A stretch of DNA of 64,000 nt from Nostoc linckia NIES-25 (GCF_002368035.1 NZ_AP018223.1:319016-383015); one strand, 5' to 3'; counted from the first letter of the stretch, positions 39,701 to 46,434 are shown. Numbers and translations: made by a program. Notes: generated from the sequence alone by a model not told the origin.

Positions 39701-41631
39701 ATGGCTCCGCTGGCGACGATTACATTAATGGTCTAAGTGACAATGATCGCCTCGATGGTGGCGATGGCAACGATACTCTTTACGGTGATGTTGGCAACGA
39801 TACCCTTTATGGTGGCGAGGGTAAGGATAAGCTCTACGGTGAGGACGGCAACGACTATCTAAATGGTTATAAGGATAGTGACACCCTCGATGGTGGCGCT
39901 GGCGACGACCTTCTTTTCGGTCAGCAAAGTAATGATTCCCTTTCTGGTGGAGATGGCAACGATACTCTCTACGGCGAAGATGACGGCACACAGAGCCAAA
40001 CATACGATGGTAGCCAGGATAACGATACCTTAAATGGCGGTGCTGGCAATGACTATCTCTCTGGTGGTGTTGGCAATGACTCTCTTTCGGGTGGTGCTGG
40101 CCAAGATACCCTTTACGGTGATGTTGGTAACGATACTCTTTACGGTGATGTTGGCAACGATACCCTTTATGGTGGCGAGGGTAAAGATAAGCTCTACGGT
40201 GGAGAAGGTAACGACTATCTAAATGGTTATAAGGATAGTGACACCCTCGATGGCGGCGCTGGCAACGACCTTCTTTTCGGTCAGCAAAGTAATGATTCCC
40301 TTTACGGTGGAGATGGCAACGATACTCTCTACGGCGAAGACGACGGTACACAGAGCCAAACATACGACGGTAGCCAGGATAACGATACCCTAAATGGCGG
40401 TGCTGGCAATGACTTTCTCTTCGGTGGTGTTGGCGACGACTATCTCAAAGGTGGAAATGACTCAGATATCCTCTATGGTGGAGTCGGCAACGATATACTC
40501 TACGGTGAAGCGGGCACTGATACCCTCTATGGTGGCGATGGAAATGATATTCTATATGCTGGCACTGCTGGCTCTAGCCTCTATGGTGGCGACGGAAATG
40601 ATTACCTGAATGGTAGCGACGGAAATGATTACCTGAATGGTGGAAATGGTATCGATACACTTAATGGTGGAAATGGCAACGATACTGCTGACTGTAGCTT
40701 TTGGAATAGCGGGATTACGGCCAATTTGTCCCTACAGCAAGTCACTTTCACAGGCTCCACAATCACTCAACAGTTTATTTCCATTGAAAATATCATCGGC
40801 TCGATGGGCAACGACACCTTAGTTGGGGATATTGGTAAAAATAACCTCACTGGTGGGGCTGGCAATGATTCCCTAAATGGTGGAGATGGCGATGACTATC
40901 TCAGTGGTGGAGATGGTAACGATACACTTAATGGTGGAAATGGCCTTGATGTCCTAATAGGTGGGGCTGGCAATGATTCCCTAAATGGTGGAGATGGCGA
41001 CGACTATCTCAGTGGTGGAGATGGTAACGATACACTTAATGGTGAAAATGGCAACGATACTGCCGAGTATATCGGGGAGATTGCCGACATATATCGCAAG
41101 AGTGGAATAATAGCAGATTTGAATTTATCCTTTATGACTTTCAGCGACTTCTCTGGCACCCAGCAGTTCATTTCCATTGAAAATATTAGTGGTTCAGTTA
41201 ATGATGACCAAATCACTGGTGATAGCCAGAATAATAAACTTGAAGGTAGGCAGGGCAACGACTATCTCACTGGTGGCGGTGGCGATGATACCCTAAACGG
41301 TGGTGCTGGTAACGATTCTCTCTTGGGTGGTCTTGGTAACGATTCTCTCTTGGGTGGTCTTGGTAACGATTCTCTCTTGGGTGGTCTTGGTGCAGATAAG
41401 TTCAACTTTATCGTACAAAATGAAGGAATCGACCGTATCCAAGACTTTAGTAGGCTAGAAGGGGACAAAATTTTGATTAAAGCTTCAAACTTTGGAACAG
41501 GAGTTACTTTACAAAAGTTTAATTTCAACTACAGCAGCAATACCTTATTCTTCAACAATCAACAGATTGCGATTTTAGATAACGTCACTAATAGTAACTT
41601 TTCTGTTAGTCAAGATGTTACCTTAATATGA
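27736..41631 (+). CDS. Giant RTX adhesin: DUF4347, cadherin-like repeats, central beta region, calcium-binding repeats
   Basis: 4631 residues, no classical signal peptide, consistent with type I secretion. Order: DUF4347 (about 15-175, HIVSHGAPG, LYGCNVAAG); a 210-residue module (VSFNVSSVF, about 182-393) that recurs at about 594-805; thirteen cadherin-like repeats of about 99 residues (ATLSNGTEDTAYTITATSLL, GFTDVDGDTLSV, NGNGTYTFTPNANYNG); one, then seven more, repeats of about 136 residues (GSLAYTENAPATSISSTGLG, SITGNYQ, TVSFTVNDG); an unassigned non-repetitive region (about 2970-3815); an RTX array of GGxGNDxLxGG nonapeptides (about 3819-4554) interrupted by peptidase-M10-C-like segments; and a C-terminal secretion domain starting GADKFNFIV. 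The repeats bind calcium and stiffen such proteins. The likely role is surface adhesion or cell-cell contact. DNA of adjacent cadherin-like repeats is almost identical, showing recent tandem expansion, so the copy number may vary between strains or be misassembled. No hlyB/hlyD/tolC gene is adjacent. Confidence 0.9.
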   Translation: MSLNPTITTDSSTKLMTVQILFIDSFVDDIEILLKGTFPGIETIILSAQEDGVTQITEVLKQRQNVETVHIVSHGAPGLLYLGNSELSLNTLKDYASQLQECSRENLNLLLYGCNVAAGDAGEEFLNKLHSLIGANIAASATKTGNAALGGDWNLEVTVGEIVPQLAFNHQAIANYASILAPTVSFNVSSVFDADVLVNRTGGVTDTTQTAIDLTNNALITQSFATFSNSTSGNGLPDNGFFAATSFNPDIQLSYRNTDNGNNARLIKTSTGSFTFNVSGQYAYVHLALTSTEGTSDVRLTLNYSDGTTQTTNSQTIPDWYNEITPSNTLYYLSNGLDRSKADGTGFEDANNPAVFGVRFSANAAKTLQSITVEKTASTGYLVFFGATGELTNAPALTGTPATLSNGTEDTAYTITATSLLQGFTDVDGDTLSVSNLTATNGSVINNGNGTYTFTPNANYNGTINLSYNVTDGKGGSTAATRSFSLAAVNDAPALTGTAATLSNGTEDTAYTITATNLLQGFTDVDGDTLSVSNLSATNGTVINNGNGTYTFNPNANYNGTVSLSYNVTDGKGGSTAITSTFSLAAVNDAPTPTVTVSFNVSSVFDTDVIVNRTAGITDTTQTAIDLTNYALITQSFATFANSTSGNGLPDDGFFAATSFHPDIQLSYRNTDNGNNARLIKTSTGSFTFNVSGQYAYVHLALTSTEGNSDVRLTLNYSDGTTETTNSQTIPDWYNEITPSNTLYYLSNDLDRSKTDGTGFEDANDPALFGVRFSANAAKTLQSITVEKTASTGYLVFLGATGELTNAPALSNGTEDTAYTINAANLLQGFTDVDGDTLSVSNLTATNGTVINNGNGTYTFNPNANYNGTVSLSYNVTDGKGGSTAATRTFSLAAVNDAPALTGTAATLSNGTEDTAYTITATSLLQGFTDVDGDTLSVSNLTATNGTVINNGNGTYTFTPNANYNGTVNLSYNVTDGKGGSTAATRTFSLAAVNDAPALTGTPATLSNGTEDIAYTITATSLLQGFTDVDGDTLSVSGLTATNGGVADNGNGTYTFTPNANYNGSVTLSYNVIDGKGSSTAATRSFSLAAVNDAPALTGTAATISNGTEDTAYTITATSLLQGFTDVDGDNLSVSGLTATNGGVADNGNGTYTFTPNANYNGTVNLSYNVTDGKGGSTATTRTFSLAAVNDAPALTGTAATLSNGTEDTAYTITATSLLQGFTDVDGDNLSVSGLTATNGGVADNGNGTYTFTPNANYNGTVNLSYNVTDGKGGSTAATRTFSLAAVNDAPALTGTAATLSNGTEDTPYTITATSLLQGFTDVDGDTLSVSGLTATNGTVINNGNGTYTFNPNANYKGLVTLNYNVIDGNGGSTVATSTFNLVVKNDAPALTGTAATLGNGIEDTTYTISAISLLQGFTDIDGDTLSVSNLSATNGSVVDNSNGSYTFSPNTNYNGLVTLNYNVIDGNGGSTAAISTFSLAAVNDAPTLTEIPATLSNGRKDTAYTISATNLLQGFTDVDGDSLSVSNLTVTNGTIINNGNGTYTFNPNANYNGLVTLNYNVIDGNGGSTAAISTFSITEVNEAPVLGAAASGSLDYAENAGATKISSTSLKITDVDNTNINSAIISITGNYQNGQDFLSIIGTLPTGITAGEFDSTTGTISLTGSATLANYTTALTRLAYSNISDDPNILPRTVSFTVNDGTTNSNTVTRTINVMAVNDAPALTETGVTLSNSTEDTAYTITATSLLQGFTDVEGDTLSVSNLTATNGTVTDNGDETYTFNPNVNYNGLVTLNYKVIDGKGGTTAATLTFSLISVNDAPTLTGTAATLSNGREDTAYIISAAKLLQGFTDLDGDSLSVFGLTATNGIVTQTSDGSYTFNPDANYNGTVTLTYNVTDGEGGSTPATLTFNLAAVNDAPTLTGTAAILSNGVEDTAYTITTTSLLEGFTDVDGDILSVSNLTAINGTVTKNGDESYTFKPSANYNGTVTLSYNVTDNKGGSIGKTSTFTLVAVNDAPVLGAAASGSLAYTENATATSISSTGLGITDVDSTSITGATISITGNYQNGQDILSVIGVLPTGITAGAFDVTSGTITLTGSASLADYTKALAQIAYNNSSENPNISDRTVSFTVNDGTSNSNTVARTIKVTPVNDAPVLGAAASGSLAYTENAPATSISSTGLGITDVDNTNITSAIISIIGNYQKGQDILSIIDTLPTGITAGVFNATTGTITLTGNAAVADYTTALAQVAYTNTSDNPNILPRTVSFTVNDGKNNSNTVTRAIKVIPVNDAPVLGAAASGSLAYTENAPATSISSTGLGITDVDNTSIISATISIIGNYQNGQDILSVIGTLPTGITTGAFNATTGTITLTGSASLADYTKALAQIAYNNSSENPNISDRTVSFTVNDGTNNSNTVIRNIKVIPVNDAPVLGAAASGSLAYIENAPATSISSTGLGITDVDNTNITSATISITGNYQKGQDILSVIDALPTGITAGVFNATTGTITLTGSATLANYTTALAQVAYSNTSDNPNISDRTVNFTVNDGTANSNTITRAIKVTPVNDAPVLSAAASGSLTYTENATATSISSTGLGITDIDNTNISSATISITGNYQKGQDILSIIGTLPTGITAGTFNTNTGTITLTGNATLADYTKALAKIAYNNSSENPNISDRTVSFTVNDGTNNSNTVNLTVKVNPVNDAPVLGAAASGSLAYIENAPATSISSTGLAITDVDNTNITSAIVSITGNYQKGQDFLSVLGTLPTGITAAAFDITTGTITLTGNATLANYTTALAQVAYSNTSDNPNILLRTVSFTVNDGKTNSNAVTRTINVTAVNDAPVLSAATSGNLVYTKKETKISSTGLEITDIDNINITSATISITGNYQKGEDILSVSDKLPTGIIASAFDSITGTITLTGSATFDKYKTVLQQIAYSNTSENPNIGDRTISFTVNDGTNNSNTVTRNINVVLAYMNLGDSTLSEFFQSFKTLAEQNLNNIKFTRENNLVKLTYLGKLEVKDLINKLELGTTTKSFSLNNPSLIVKGTGNQRTYQVSIPKINLNDFLGLLTDLGGITLPTNIKDKLPLGDVDLVLSNQGISLNFANDFNLDLGKVFSLDSVIPFIDTAIDGITTGIFGTPNLTLSQLGLNLSNKNNKKQLKLSGLLNGNSVDFSFEKTNTTTKTTFDYKLANTIDFGQLAGDIPILNSFKIQNPELILTTEAYNLNSPDLGNLKLTKGFNFIGNLNFAEVNTYIGKFIHDKLGIGNLNAYIGINPAGLINFTGIVPQLTNASLINVGDFTANLDNFSLGFEIKNLNPVLRVSGGLKLKGYDFVNPNEPELLLSGGLELDPKSLTGYFNLNADTPWINPFGMKDTTIRKVGLQLGGTYAGGLDNFGFLGDFEFGNLNINTAFIVDTNEPNRVALTLTTIKPLKLLDLYLGPVNSFIFNQLKSKTNLVGDALDFLNKIIDVKIESIDSDGDGKLDPLVQFVPFATEIAGETLEEGFAINGKLTAWGKSATLTFNSNPSLTNIAASLKVTEIDLKVLKITGVDDKELNLDLKFSPSEQYLKGNGRIEIFGQNIAQAEFSITPTSATIKNVFLGIPNVLSISVPILTVDLANLANLKASGSGQIKLFNQTLAGGDFTLDKDGFKINAQLGISSLLSVEFNDVVVNKSGASGSAKINIAGTELANGSLSLNANGFSLKGNLGVSAGDFGNIGLSVSVNVGTDVDKINASIDFDVLSQHVNLVSVSLKDFTDIGSLVINAALDVVGSIPGYITDLINDGLATISSVGSYLVEAGSNLMNAAVQYFKDTFGWGQSASIQFNGGNGNDTKHGNDNKDVLFGNEGDDSLHGHFDDDLIDGGSGNDSLAGGNGKDTIFGGDGNDVIWGQNQDDMLYGWAGDDYINGDGDIKETYDGGNDFIDGGIGNDRLDGGYGNDTIYGSAGNDRLDGGDGNDLLDGGDGNDLLEAGNGDDRLDGGDGYDFLYGRNGDDTIYGSAGDDYINGLSDNDRLDGGDGNDTLYGDVGNDTLYGGEGKDKLYGEDGNDYLNGYKDSDTLDGGAGDDLLFGQQSNDSLSGGDGNDTLYGEDDGTQSQTYDGSQDNDTLNGGAGNDYLSGGVGNDSLSGGAGQDTLYGDVGNDTLYGDVGNDTLYGGEGKDKLYGGEGNDYLNGYKDSDTLDGGAGNDLLFGQQSNDSLYGGDGNDTLYGEDDGTQSQTYDGSQDNDTLNGGAGNDFLFGGVGDDYLKGGNDSDILYGGVGNDILYGEAGTDTLYGGDGNDILYAGTAGSSLYGGDGNDYLNGSDGNDYLNGGNGIDTLNGGNGNDTADCSFWNSGITANLSLQQVTFTGSTITQQFISIENIIGSMGNDTLVGDIGKNNLTGGAGNDSLNGGDGDDYLSGGDGNDTLNGGNGLDVLIGGAGNDSLNGGDGDDYLSGGDGNDTLNGENGNDTAEYIGEIADIYRKSGIIADLNLSFMTFSDFSGTQQFISIENISGSVNDDQITGDSQNNKLEGRQGNDYLTGGGGDDTLNGGAGNDSLLGGLGNDSLLGGLGNDSLLGGLGADKFNFIVQNEGIDRIQDFSRLEGDKILIKASNFGTGVTLQKFNFNYSSNTLFFNNQQIAILDNVTNSNFSVSQDVTLI

Positions 41632-41702
41632 TATTTCCACGTCATTAGTTACATTTAATGACGAATTAATTATAGGAAGTTTAAAACTTTCTGGCTACTT
41701 AC

Positions 41703-41729
41703 AACCTCCCTAAAACCGGGAGGTTTTTG
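41703..41729 (+). terminator. Rho-independent terminator of the adhesin gene
   Basis: AACCTCCC, a 7-nt loop TAAAACC, GGGAGGTT, then TTT. It lies 72 bp past the adhesin stop codon. Confidence 0.85.
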
Positions 41730-42103
41730 TATTTGAAGGTAAAATAATTACACAGTTGGTTTATAAGTATAAACATTTGATGTCTCAATGAAAAACAGTG
41801 ATTTTAGAAGCAAATTTAAGTTGAAAATATAGTTTTTGAAAATTTAATTTTCTCGCCAAATTTATAATTTTGCCTGTTCCACTAACCTTGCTAAATCTTC
41901 ATTTTTGAAAAACTCAGGGTTTCACATAGAACGAGGTTTATATTCACAATTGGGTAACAAATCACTGTATTTAAAAAATCACCTCTCCCCCAGGATTTAA
42001 AAATATTTAATTTTTCACAAATGAGATATGCCTTTTGTTAGAAGGATAATTAATTTTTTCTAGTTAGTCTTTATCTGTACTGAAAAAATGCAACCTAATT
42101 CCC
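41730..42103. other. Intergenic, nothing recognised
   Basis: 374 bp, AT-rich, between the adhesin terminator and the next gene. No repeat, hairpin or open frame of interest seen. Confidence 0.5.
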
Positions 42104-42499
42104 ATGACAAATTTGATTTCTAACGCGATTGGTCATATCAGTTCTCTGCTTAAAGGACTTCAGGCAAAACGTTTTTTAGCTGTTGTCTTAGTTGGTTTTC
42201 TAGTCCTGACGACGAATATTACTTCTGGGTACGGTAACCAAGACTTAGGTCAGAGAGTTCGTCAGCAGGTAGAGCAAGATGATGCTCAAAGACCAAAAAC
42301 AACAGGCCAGTGGAATCGAGAAGCTCGTGAAACCGAAGGCTCTCCTGGCGAACGGCTTGGAAGAATTGGACAACAGTCAGCAGAAGCCTTTAAACAATTC
42401 GGCTCTGGCTACGTAGAAGGTGCTAAGGAAACTGCCCGCGATGTAGGGAATAGTGCAGCACAGACGGGCGAAAATCTCTCCAACCAAGTTAAACGCTAA
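42104..42499 (+). CDS. Small exported or membrane-anchored hydrophilic protein
   Basis: 131 residues. An N-terminal amphipathic segment, a hydrophobic segment (about 23-40, RFLAVVLVGFLVLTTNIT) that may be a signal peptide or anchor, then a hydrophilic tail rich in Gln, Arg, Glu and Gly (DLGQRVRQQVEQDD; AEAFKQFGSGYVEGAKETAR; SAAQTGENLSNQVKR). The last part resembles the amphipathic repeats of YtxH/LEA-like stress proteins. It belongs to a cyanobacterial group of small secreted proteins I cannot name with certainty. Function unknown. Confidence 0.6.
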   Translation: MTNLISNAIGHISSLLKGLQAKRFLAVVLVGFLVLTTNITSGYGNQDLGQRVRQQVEQDDAQRPKTTGQWNREARETEGSPGERLGRIGQQSAEAFKQFGSGYVEGAKETARDVGNSAAQTGENLSNQVKR

Positions 42500-42518
42500 A
42501 TTCTGTCTGAAAACTGAG

Positions 42519-42620
42519 ATATAGCAGGCAATAGGCAATAGACAACAGGCAAAGTAAAGTCTCTCGATACAGGGGTTTTACGAGTGGTTTATGTCCTAAA
42601 GTATGCTTCAACTGCTATAT
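42519..42620. mobile_element. Small repeat family 4, copy 1 (MITE-like)
   Basis: Terminal inverted repeats ATATAGCAG and CTGCTATAT, about 100 bp, starting with GGCAATAGGCAATAG-type units. A second copy is at 59233-59329. Confidence 0.6.
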
Positions 42621-42969
42621 TTACAGTTTTTTAGTTACATCGAATATAAGACATTCTTAGGGGGACAGCATTACTGTCCCTCTTGTGTCTGTTATATTTA
42701 TAACCAAAGCTTTGGCAATAAATACGCTACTACGGAAGTACTTAGAAAGTTAAATAGGCTGTTGCTTTTTCTGAATTTTGCTCGATTTATCTGTATTTAA
42801 AAATCTATATTAATACCAAATAATTTAGTGAAATAACTTTAGATAATAGTCCAGTAACTTTAGCATAAATAAACTTATTGATATAAAACTTATCGACCTG
42901 AAAGTAAAGTAATAAATAATACTTTTTGTCAATATAGGAATCCGATTTGATTATTGAAAAAATTTAAGT

Positions 42970-43045
42970 AGGGTGTGTTATGGCGTAGCCTAACGCACCT
43001 AAATCGTTAACTGGTGCGTTAGCCTTTGGCGTAACGCACCCTACT
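42970..43045. repeat. GTAGGGTG...CACCCTAC inverted repeat
   Basis: Two arms, GTAGGGTGTGTTATGGCGTA and its near inverse complement ending CGTAACGCACCCTAC, around a short centre. Related elements lie at 16403-16435 and 56488-56574. Confidence 0.7.
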
Positions 43046-43151
43046 GGCGTGACAAGCTTAAAATAGTGCATTAGTAAACTCTTGTAGGGTGGGCATCCTG
43101 CCCGCCCCACAAGAGCTAAATTTTATGCACTATTTTAGCCTTGCCATGCCA
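43045..43151. mobile_element. MITE family 2, copy 1
   Basis: 107 bp with terminal inverted repeats TGGCGTGACAAGCTTAAAAT and (inverse) TGGCATGGCAAGGCTAAAAT, plus an inner GGGTGGGCATCCTGCCCGCC palindrome. A second copy is at 55191-55316. Confidence 0.75.
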
Positions 43152-43612
43152 CTACGTGTATTTTAAAAATCAAATGTGAGTCCTATATAAATACTAAGAT
43201 TTAATATGCAAGTCGCTTCTAACCAGTAAAAAATTTGTTACACCCAGTCTTAAGTAGGGGAGTTTATTTTTTACCTAATCTAGAAAACGTTTTTTCTAAA
43301 TATCAGACGGTTTGAGATTTTATTTTTCATTAGTAAATAAGGGATATTTTCGCGTTAACTTTTCCAAATAACGTGAGGACTTAAGTAGAAAACGAGTAAT
43401 ATAAGGATCGAAAATTACTGTAAAGCTAATTAATAGCTATGTTTATTTGTACCCACTTACTTAGCTAGATCGATAAAAATTTAAGTATATTTTTTTACTA
43501 AAAATTAGGCATCTAATAACATTCAAATAACAGTTGAATAAGCGGTTAAAAAACATGGAACAATAAAGAAATAGGAAGGCAGTTAACAAAAAATAGATTC
43601 ATAGTTAGCGAT

Positions 43613-45040
43613 ATGAAGCAATTTAAGGGCACGCGAAAGCGAGGACTTGTGCTAACCTCTGCTGGGTTGCAGCGCTTACAAGCGGCGATCTTAGCTGTAG
43701 AAAAGACACAAAATAAGGGCGATCGCTTTACTCTAGAACAATTACGGGTTCGGATGAATGTTTCTAGCAAAACTCTCAGCCGATTATGGTCATTAAATAC
43801 AGGCGTAGATCAAAAAACCCTAAAATTGTGCTTTAGTGCCTTTAACCTAGAATTACGCAGCGAAGACTATACAGTTTTAAATGAGCCTAATAATACACAA
43901 AGCCATAAAAGTCTCTTGTTGAGCGTAGATACAGAAGAAGTAAATTTGTCCCAGCGTTTATACACAGACTTATTTGTTAACCAAGACCGCGAGGAACTGG
44001 AAAATCTTTGGTCATATCCAGATGGCCCCGTAGCTCTAGATTCGCCCTTTTACGTCGATCGCCCCCCCATTGAGGAGCTAGTTTATCGAGAAGTCACTCA
44101 ACCAGGTTCTGCGATCTGGATTCGAGCGCCAAGGGAGATGGGTAAAAGCTCTCTGGTGCTGCGCTTGTTAGCTTTTGCACAGATGCAAGATTATCGCACA
44201 GTGAAATTGAACTGTAACCAAATCGACGCCAGATGTCTGACAGACTTAAACAAACTTTTGCGTTGTCTTTGCTGGCGAGTTGCAACAGAATTAGGTATCG
44301 ACCCGAAATTAGATGATAACTGGAATGAGGAAACTGGATGTAAATTTAGTTATATTTTATACCTAAGATCCTATTTGCTCAAGCAGATCGAAAGCCCAGT
44401 GGTTTTTGTGTTAAATGACGTTGATAACTTTTTTGAACATCCTGAAGTTGCTCGCGAGTTGTTTGCTTGCTTCCGTTCTTGGTATGAAGCAGCGCGACAA
44501 GATACCAACTTGCAGAAATTGAGGTTAGTGGTAGTTTACTCGACAGAAGTCTATGTCTGGCAGGATATAAACCACTCGCCATTGAATATAGGTTTACCTA
44601 TTCGTCTAAATGAATTTACTCAAGAGCAAGTAAAATATTTAGCCCAGCGACATGGGTTGAACTGGTCTGCTGATAAGGAGGTTAGACAACTGATGTCGCT
44701 GGTGGGGGGACATCCAGCACTGATTAGGATTGGTTTATATTATCTATGCTGTCAAGGAATCACCTTAGAAAATCTCATAGAAGAGGCGATCGCTAATGGC
44801 GGCATCTACCGCTATCATTTATGGCGACACTGGTCAATCCTTCAAGAAAAACCTGATTTAGCCAAGGCATACGCTGAAGTTGTGACTAAAAAGCAAAATA
44901 TATTTCTCAATCCCATTGATGCTCATAAACTCGAAAGCTTGGGGTTGATCCGCTACCAAAGCGATCGCATTGTACCGCGCTGCGAACTCTACCGCGCTTA
45001 CTTTGAAAAGCAACTATCTACAATTGAACAAAAATGTTGA
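43613..45040 (+). CDS. AAA-like (AAA_35) ATPase with N-terminal HTH-like domain
   Basis: 475 residues. The N-terminal about 85 residues (RKRGLVLTSAGLQRLQAAIL, FTLEQLRVRMNVSSKTLSRL) form the helical, HTH-like domain often found in cyanobacterial vWA-MoxR-associated and AAA-like proteins. The ATPase part starts at about 140 (DSPFYVDRPPIEELVYREV), with Walker A RAPREMGKSSLVLR (171-184) and Walker B VVFVLNDVDN (263-272). The C-terminus is a winged-helix-like domain (SLGLIRYQSDRIVPRCELYR). Proteins of this type are STAND-like signalling ATPases; the partner or effector is unknown and no effector domain is fused here. The gene is flanked by repeats and appears monocistronic. Confidence 0.8.
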   Translation: MKQFKGTRKRGLVLTSAGLQRLQAAILAVEKTQNKGDRFTLEQLRVRMNVSSKTLSRLWSLNTGVDQKTLKLCFSAFNLELRSEDYTVLNEPNNTQSHKSLLLSVDTEEVNLSQRLYTDLFVNQDREELENLWSYPDGPVALDSPFYVDRPPIEELVYREVTQPGSAIWIRAPREMGKSSLVLRLLAFAQMQDYRTVKLNCNQIDARCLTDLNKLLRCLCWRVATELGIDPKLDDNWNEETGCKFSYILYLRSYLLKQIESPVVFVLNDVDNFFEHPEVARELFACFRSWYEAARQDTNLQKLRLVVVYSTEVYVWQDINHSPLNIGLPIRLNEFTQEQVKYLAQRHGLNWSADKEVRQLMSLVGGHPALIRIGLYYLCCQGITLENLIEEAIANGGIYRYHLWRHWSILQEKPDLAKAYAEVVTKKQNIFLNPIDAHKLESLGLIRYQSDRIVPRCELYRAYFEKQLSTIEQKC

Positions 45041-45087
45041 GCGCAGTCCCTACCGATAACGCAGTTTAGGTAGGGAGTGCAAAACGC

Positions 45088-45125
45088 GGAGGTAGGGGGG
45101 CAAGACCCTCTGCCCCCCTGCCTCT
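45088..45125. repeat. GC-rich hairpin
   Basis: AGGTAGGGGGGCA, a short loop, then TGCCCCCCTGCCT, about 50 bp after the AAA-like gene. It lacks a following T run, so it is either a weak terminator or a repeat palindrome. Confidence 0.6.
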
Positions 45126-45233
45126 AAACGCGATAAAATACTTTTTTTATTTGTCGTCCCTCAAAAAGCAAATCTGGGTGTGGATTGTGGGATATCCTTA
45201 AGTAAGTGAAAGATTTGCCAAAATAAAGTAAGA

Positions 45234-46400
45234 ATGAAGCTGGCAGCAAGAGTAAGTCAGGTAACACCTTCTTTAACCTTAGCGATCGCAGCCAAGGCTA
45301 AGGCAATGAAGGCAGAGGGAATAGACGTTTGTAGTTTTAGCGCTGGAGAACCAGACTTTGATACGCCAGCGCATATCAAAGCCGCAGCAGCAAAAGCTTT
45401 GGATGAAGGCAAAACCAAGTACGGTGCAGCAGCCGGAGAACCAAAGTTAAGGGAAGCGATCGCCCGTAAGCTTAAAACTGATAACGGTCTTGATTATAAG
45501 TCAGAGAATGTCATCGTCACCAATGGCGGTAAGCATTCTCTGTACAATTTGATAGTGGCGTTAATCGATCCAGGTGATGAAGTCATCATCCCTGCACCCT
45601 ACTGGCTAAGTTATCCAGAGATGGTGACCTTGGTGGGTGGAGTTTCGGTAATTGTCCCCACAGATGCAAGCACGGGTTATAAAATTACTCCCGAACAACT
45701 GCGTAAAGCCATCACGCCCAAGACAAAGTTATTTATCCTCAACTCTCCATCTAATCCCACGGGGATGGTTTACACGCCAGATGAAATTAAAGCATTGGCA
45801 GAGGTAATAGTTGATGCAGATATCTTTGTCGTCTCTGATGAAATTTACGAAAAGATTCTCTACGACGGTGCAGAACATATCAGCATCGGTTCTTTGGGTC
45901 GGGAAATTTTTGACCGGACTTTAATCAGTAATGGATTTGCCAAGGCTTATTCTATGACTGGGTGGAGACTTGGCTATTTAGCCGGGCCAGTGGAAATTAT
46001 TAAAGCCGCGAGTACCATCCAAGGACATAGTACATCTAACGTCTGTACCTTTGCTCAATATGGAGCGATCGCTGCCTTGGAAAGTCCCCAAGACTGCGTA
46101 GAAGAAATGCGTCAAGCCTTCGCCAAACGCCGACAGGTAATGTTAGATAGACTCAACGCCATTCCTGGACTGAGTACCGCTAAACCAGATGGCGCTTTTT
46201 ATCTCTTCCCCGACATCAGCAAAACCGGTTTGAAATCCTTGGAATTTTGCGACGCCTTAATAGAAGAACATCAAGTCGCAGTCATTCCCGGAATTGCCTT
46301 TGGCGCTGATGACAATATTCGCCTTTCCTACGCCACCGATTTGGCGACGATTGAAAAAGGAATGGATAGGTTAGAGAAATTTGTCAAGTCGCGTATTTAG
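45234..46400 (+). CDS. aspC: Class I pyridoxal-phosphate aminotransferase (aspartate aminotransferase, type Ib)
   Basis: 388 residues. It transfers the amino group between aspartate (possibly also prephenate) and 2-oxoglutarate. Motifs: SFSAGEPDFDTP, KYGAAAGEPKLREAIA, VTNGGKHSLYNLIVALIDPG, PYWLSYPEM, LNSPSNPTGMVY, VVSDEIYEKILYDG and the Schiff-base site NGFAKAYSMTGWRLGY with Lys237. The C-terminal Arg for the substrate carboxylate is in IRLSYATDL. The gene is followed by a strong terminator, so it is the last gene of its transcript. The start ATG is preceded by AAGTAAGA. Confidence 0.9.
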   Translation: MKLAARVSQVTPSLTLAIAAKAKAMKAEGIDVCSFSAGEPDFDTPAHIKAAAAKALDEGKTKYGAAAGEPKLREAIARKLKTDNGLDYKSENVIVTNGGKHSLYNLIVALIDPGDEVIIPAPYWLSYPEMVTLVGGVSVIVPTDASTGYKITPEQLRKAITPKTKLFILNSPSNPTGMVYTPDEIKALAEVIVDADIFVVSDEIYEKILYDGAEHISIGSLGREIFDRTLISNGFAKAYSMTGWRLGYLAGPVEIIKAASTIQGHSTSNVCTFAQYGAIAALESPQDCVEEMRQAFAKRRQVMLDRLNAIPGLSTAKPDGAFYLFPDISKTGLKSLEFCDALIEEHQVAVIPGIAFGADDNIRLSYATDLATIEKGMDRLEKFVKSRI

Positions 46401-46434
46401 TTAGTTGTCATTTGTCATTTGATTTAGCAATAAC

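Larger units (their letters stand above)
42500..43612. other. Repeat-rich intergenic region
   Basis: 1.1 kb with no convincing gene. It holds a family 4 element (42519-42620), a GGGGGACAGCATTACTGTCCC palindrome within 42659-42690, a GTAGGGTGTGTTATGGCGTA...TACGCCAAAG-type inverted repeat (42970-43045), a family 2 MITE (43045-43151), and then AT-rich DNA before the AAA-like gene. Confidence 0.65.

Noticed and set aside
39725..40363. 212-codon minus-strand frame in the RTX region
   Set aside because: A shadow of the RTX repeats; composition is dominated by repeated His/Arg codons that mirror the Gly-Asp repeat on the other strand.
42603..42800. 65-residue frame MLQLLYLQF...
   Set aside because: It spans the GGGGGACAGCATTACTGTCCC palindrome and a repeat end; no ribosome binding site or family.
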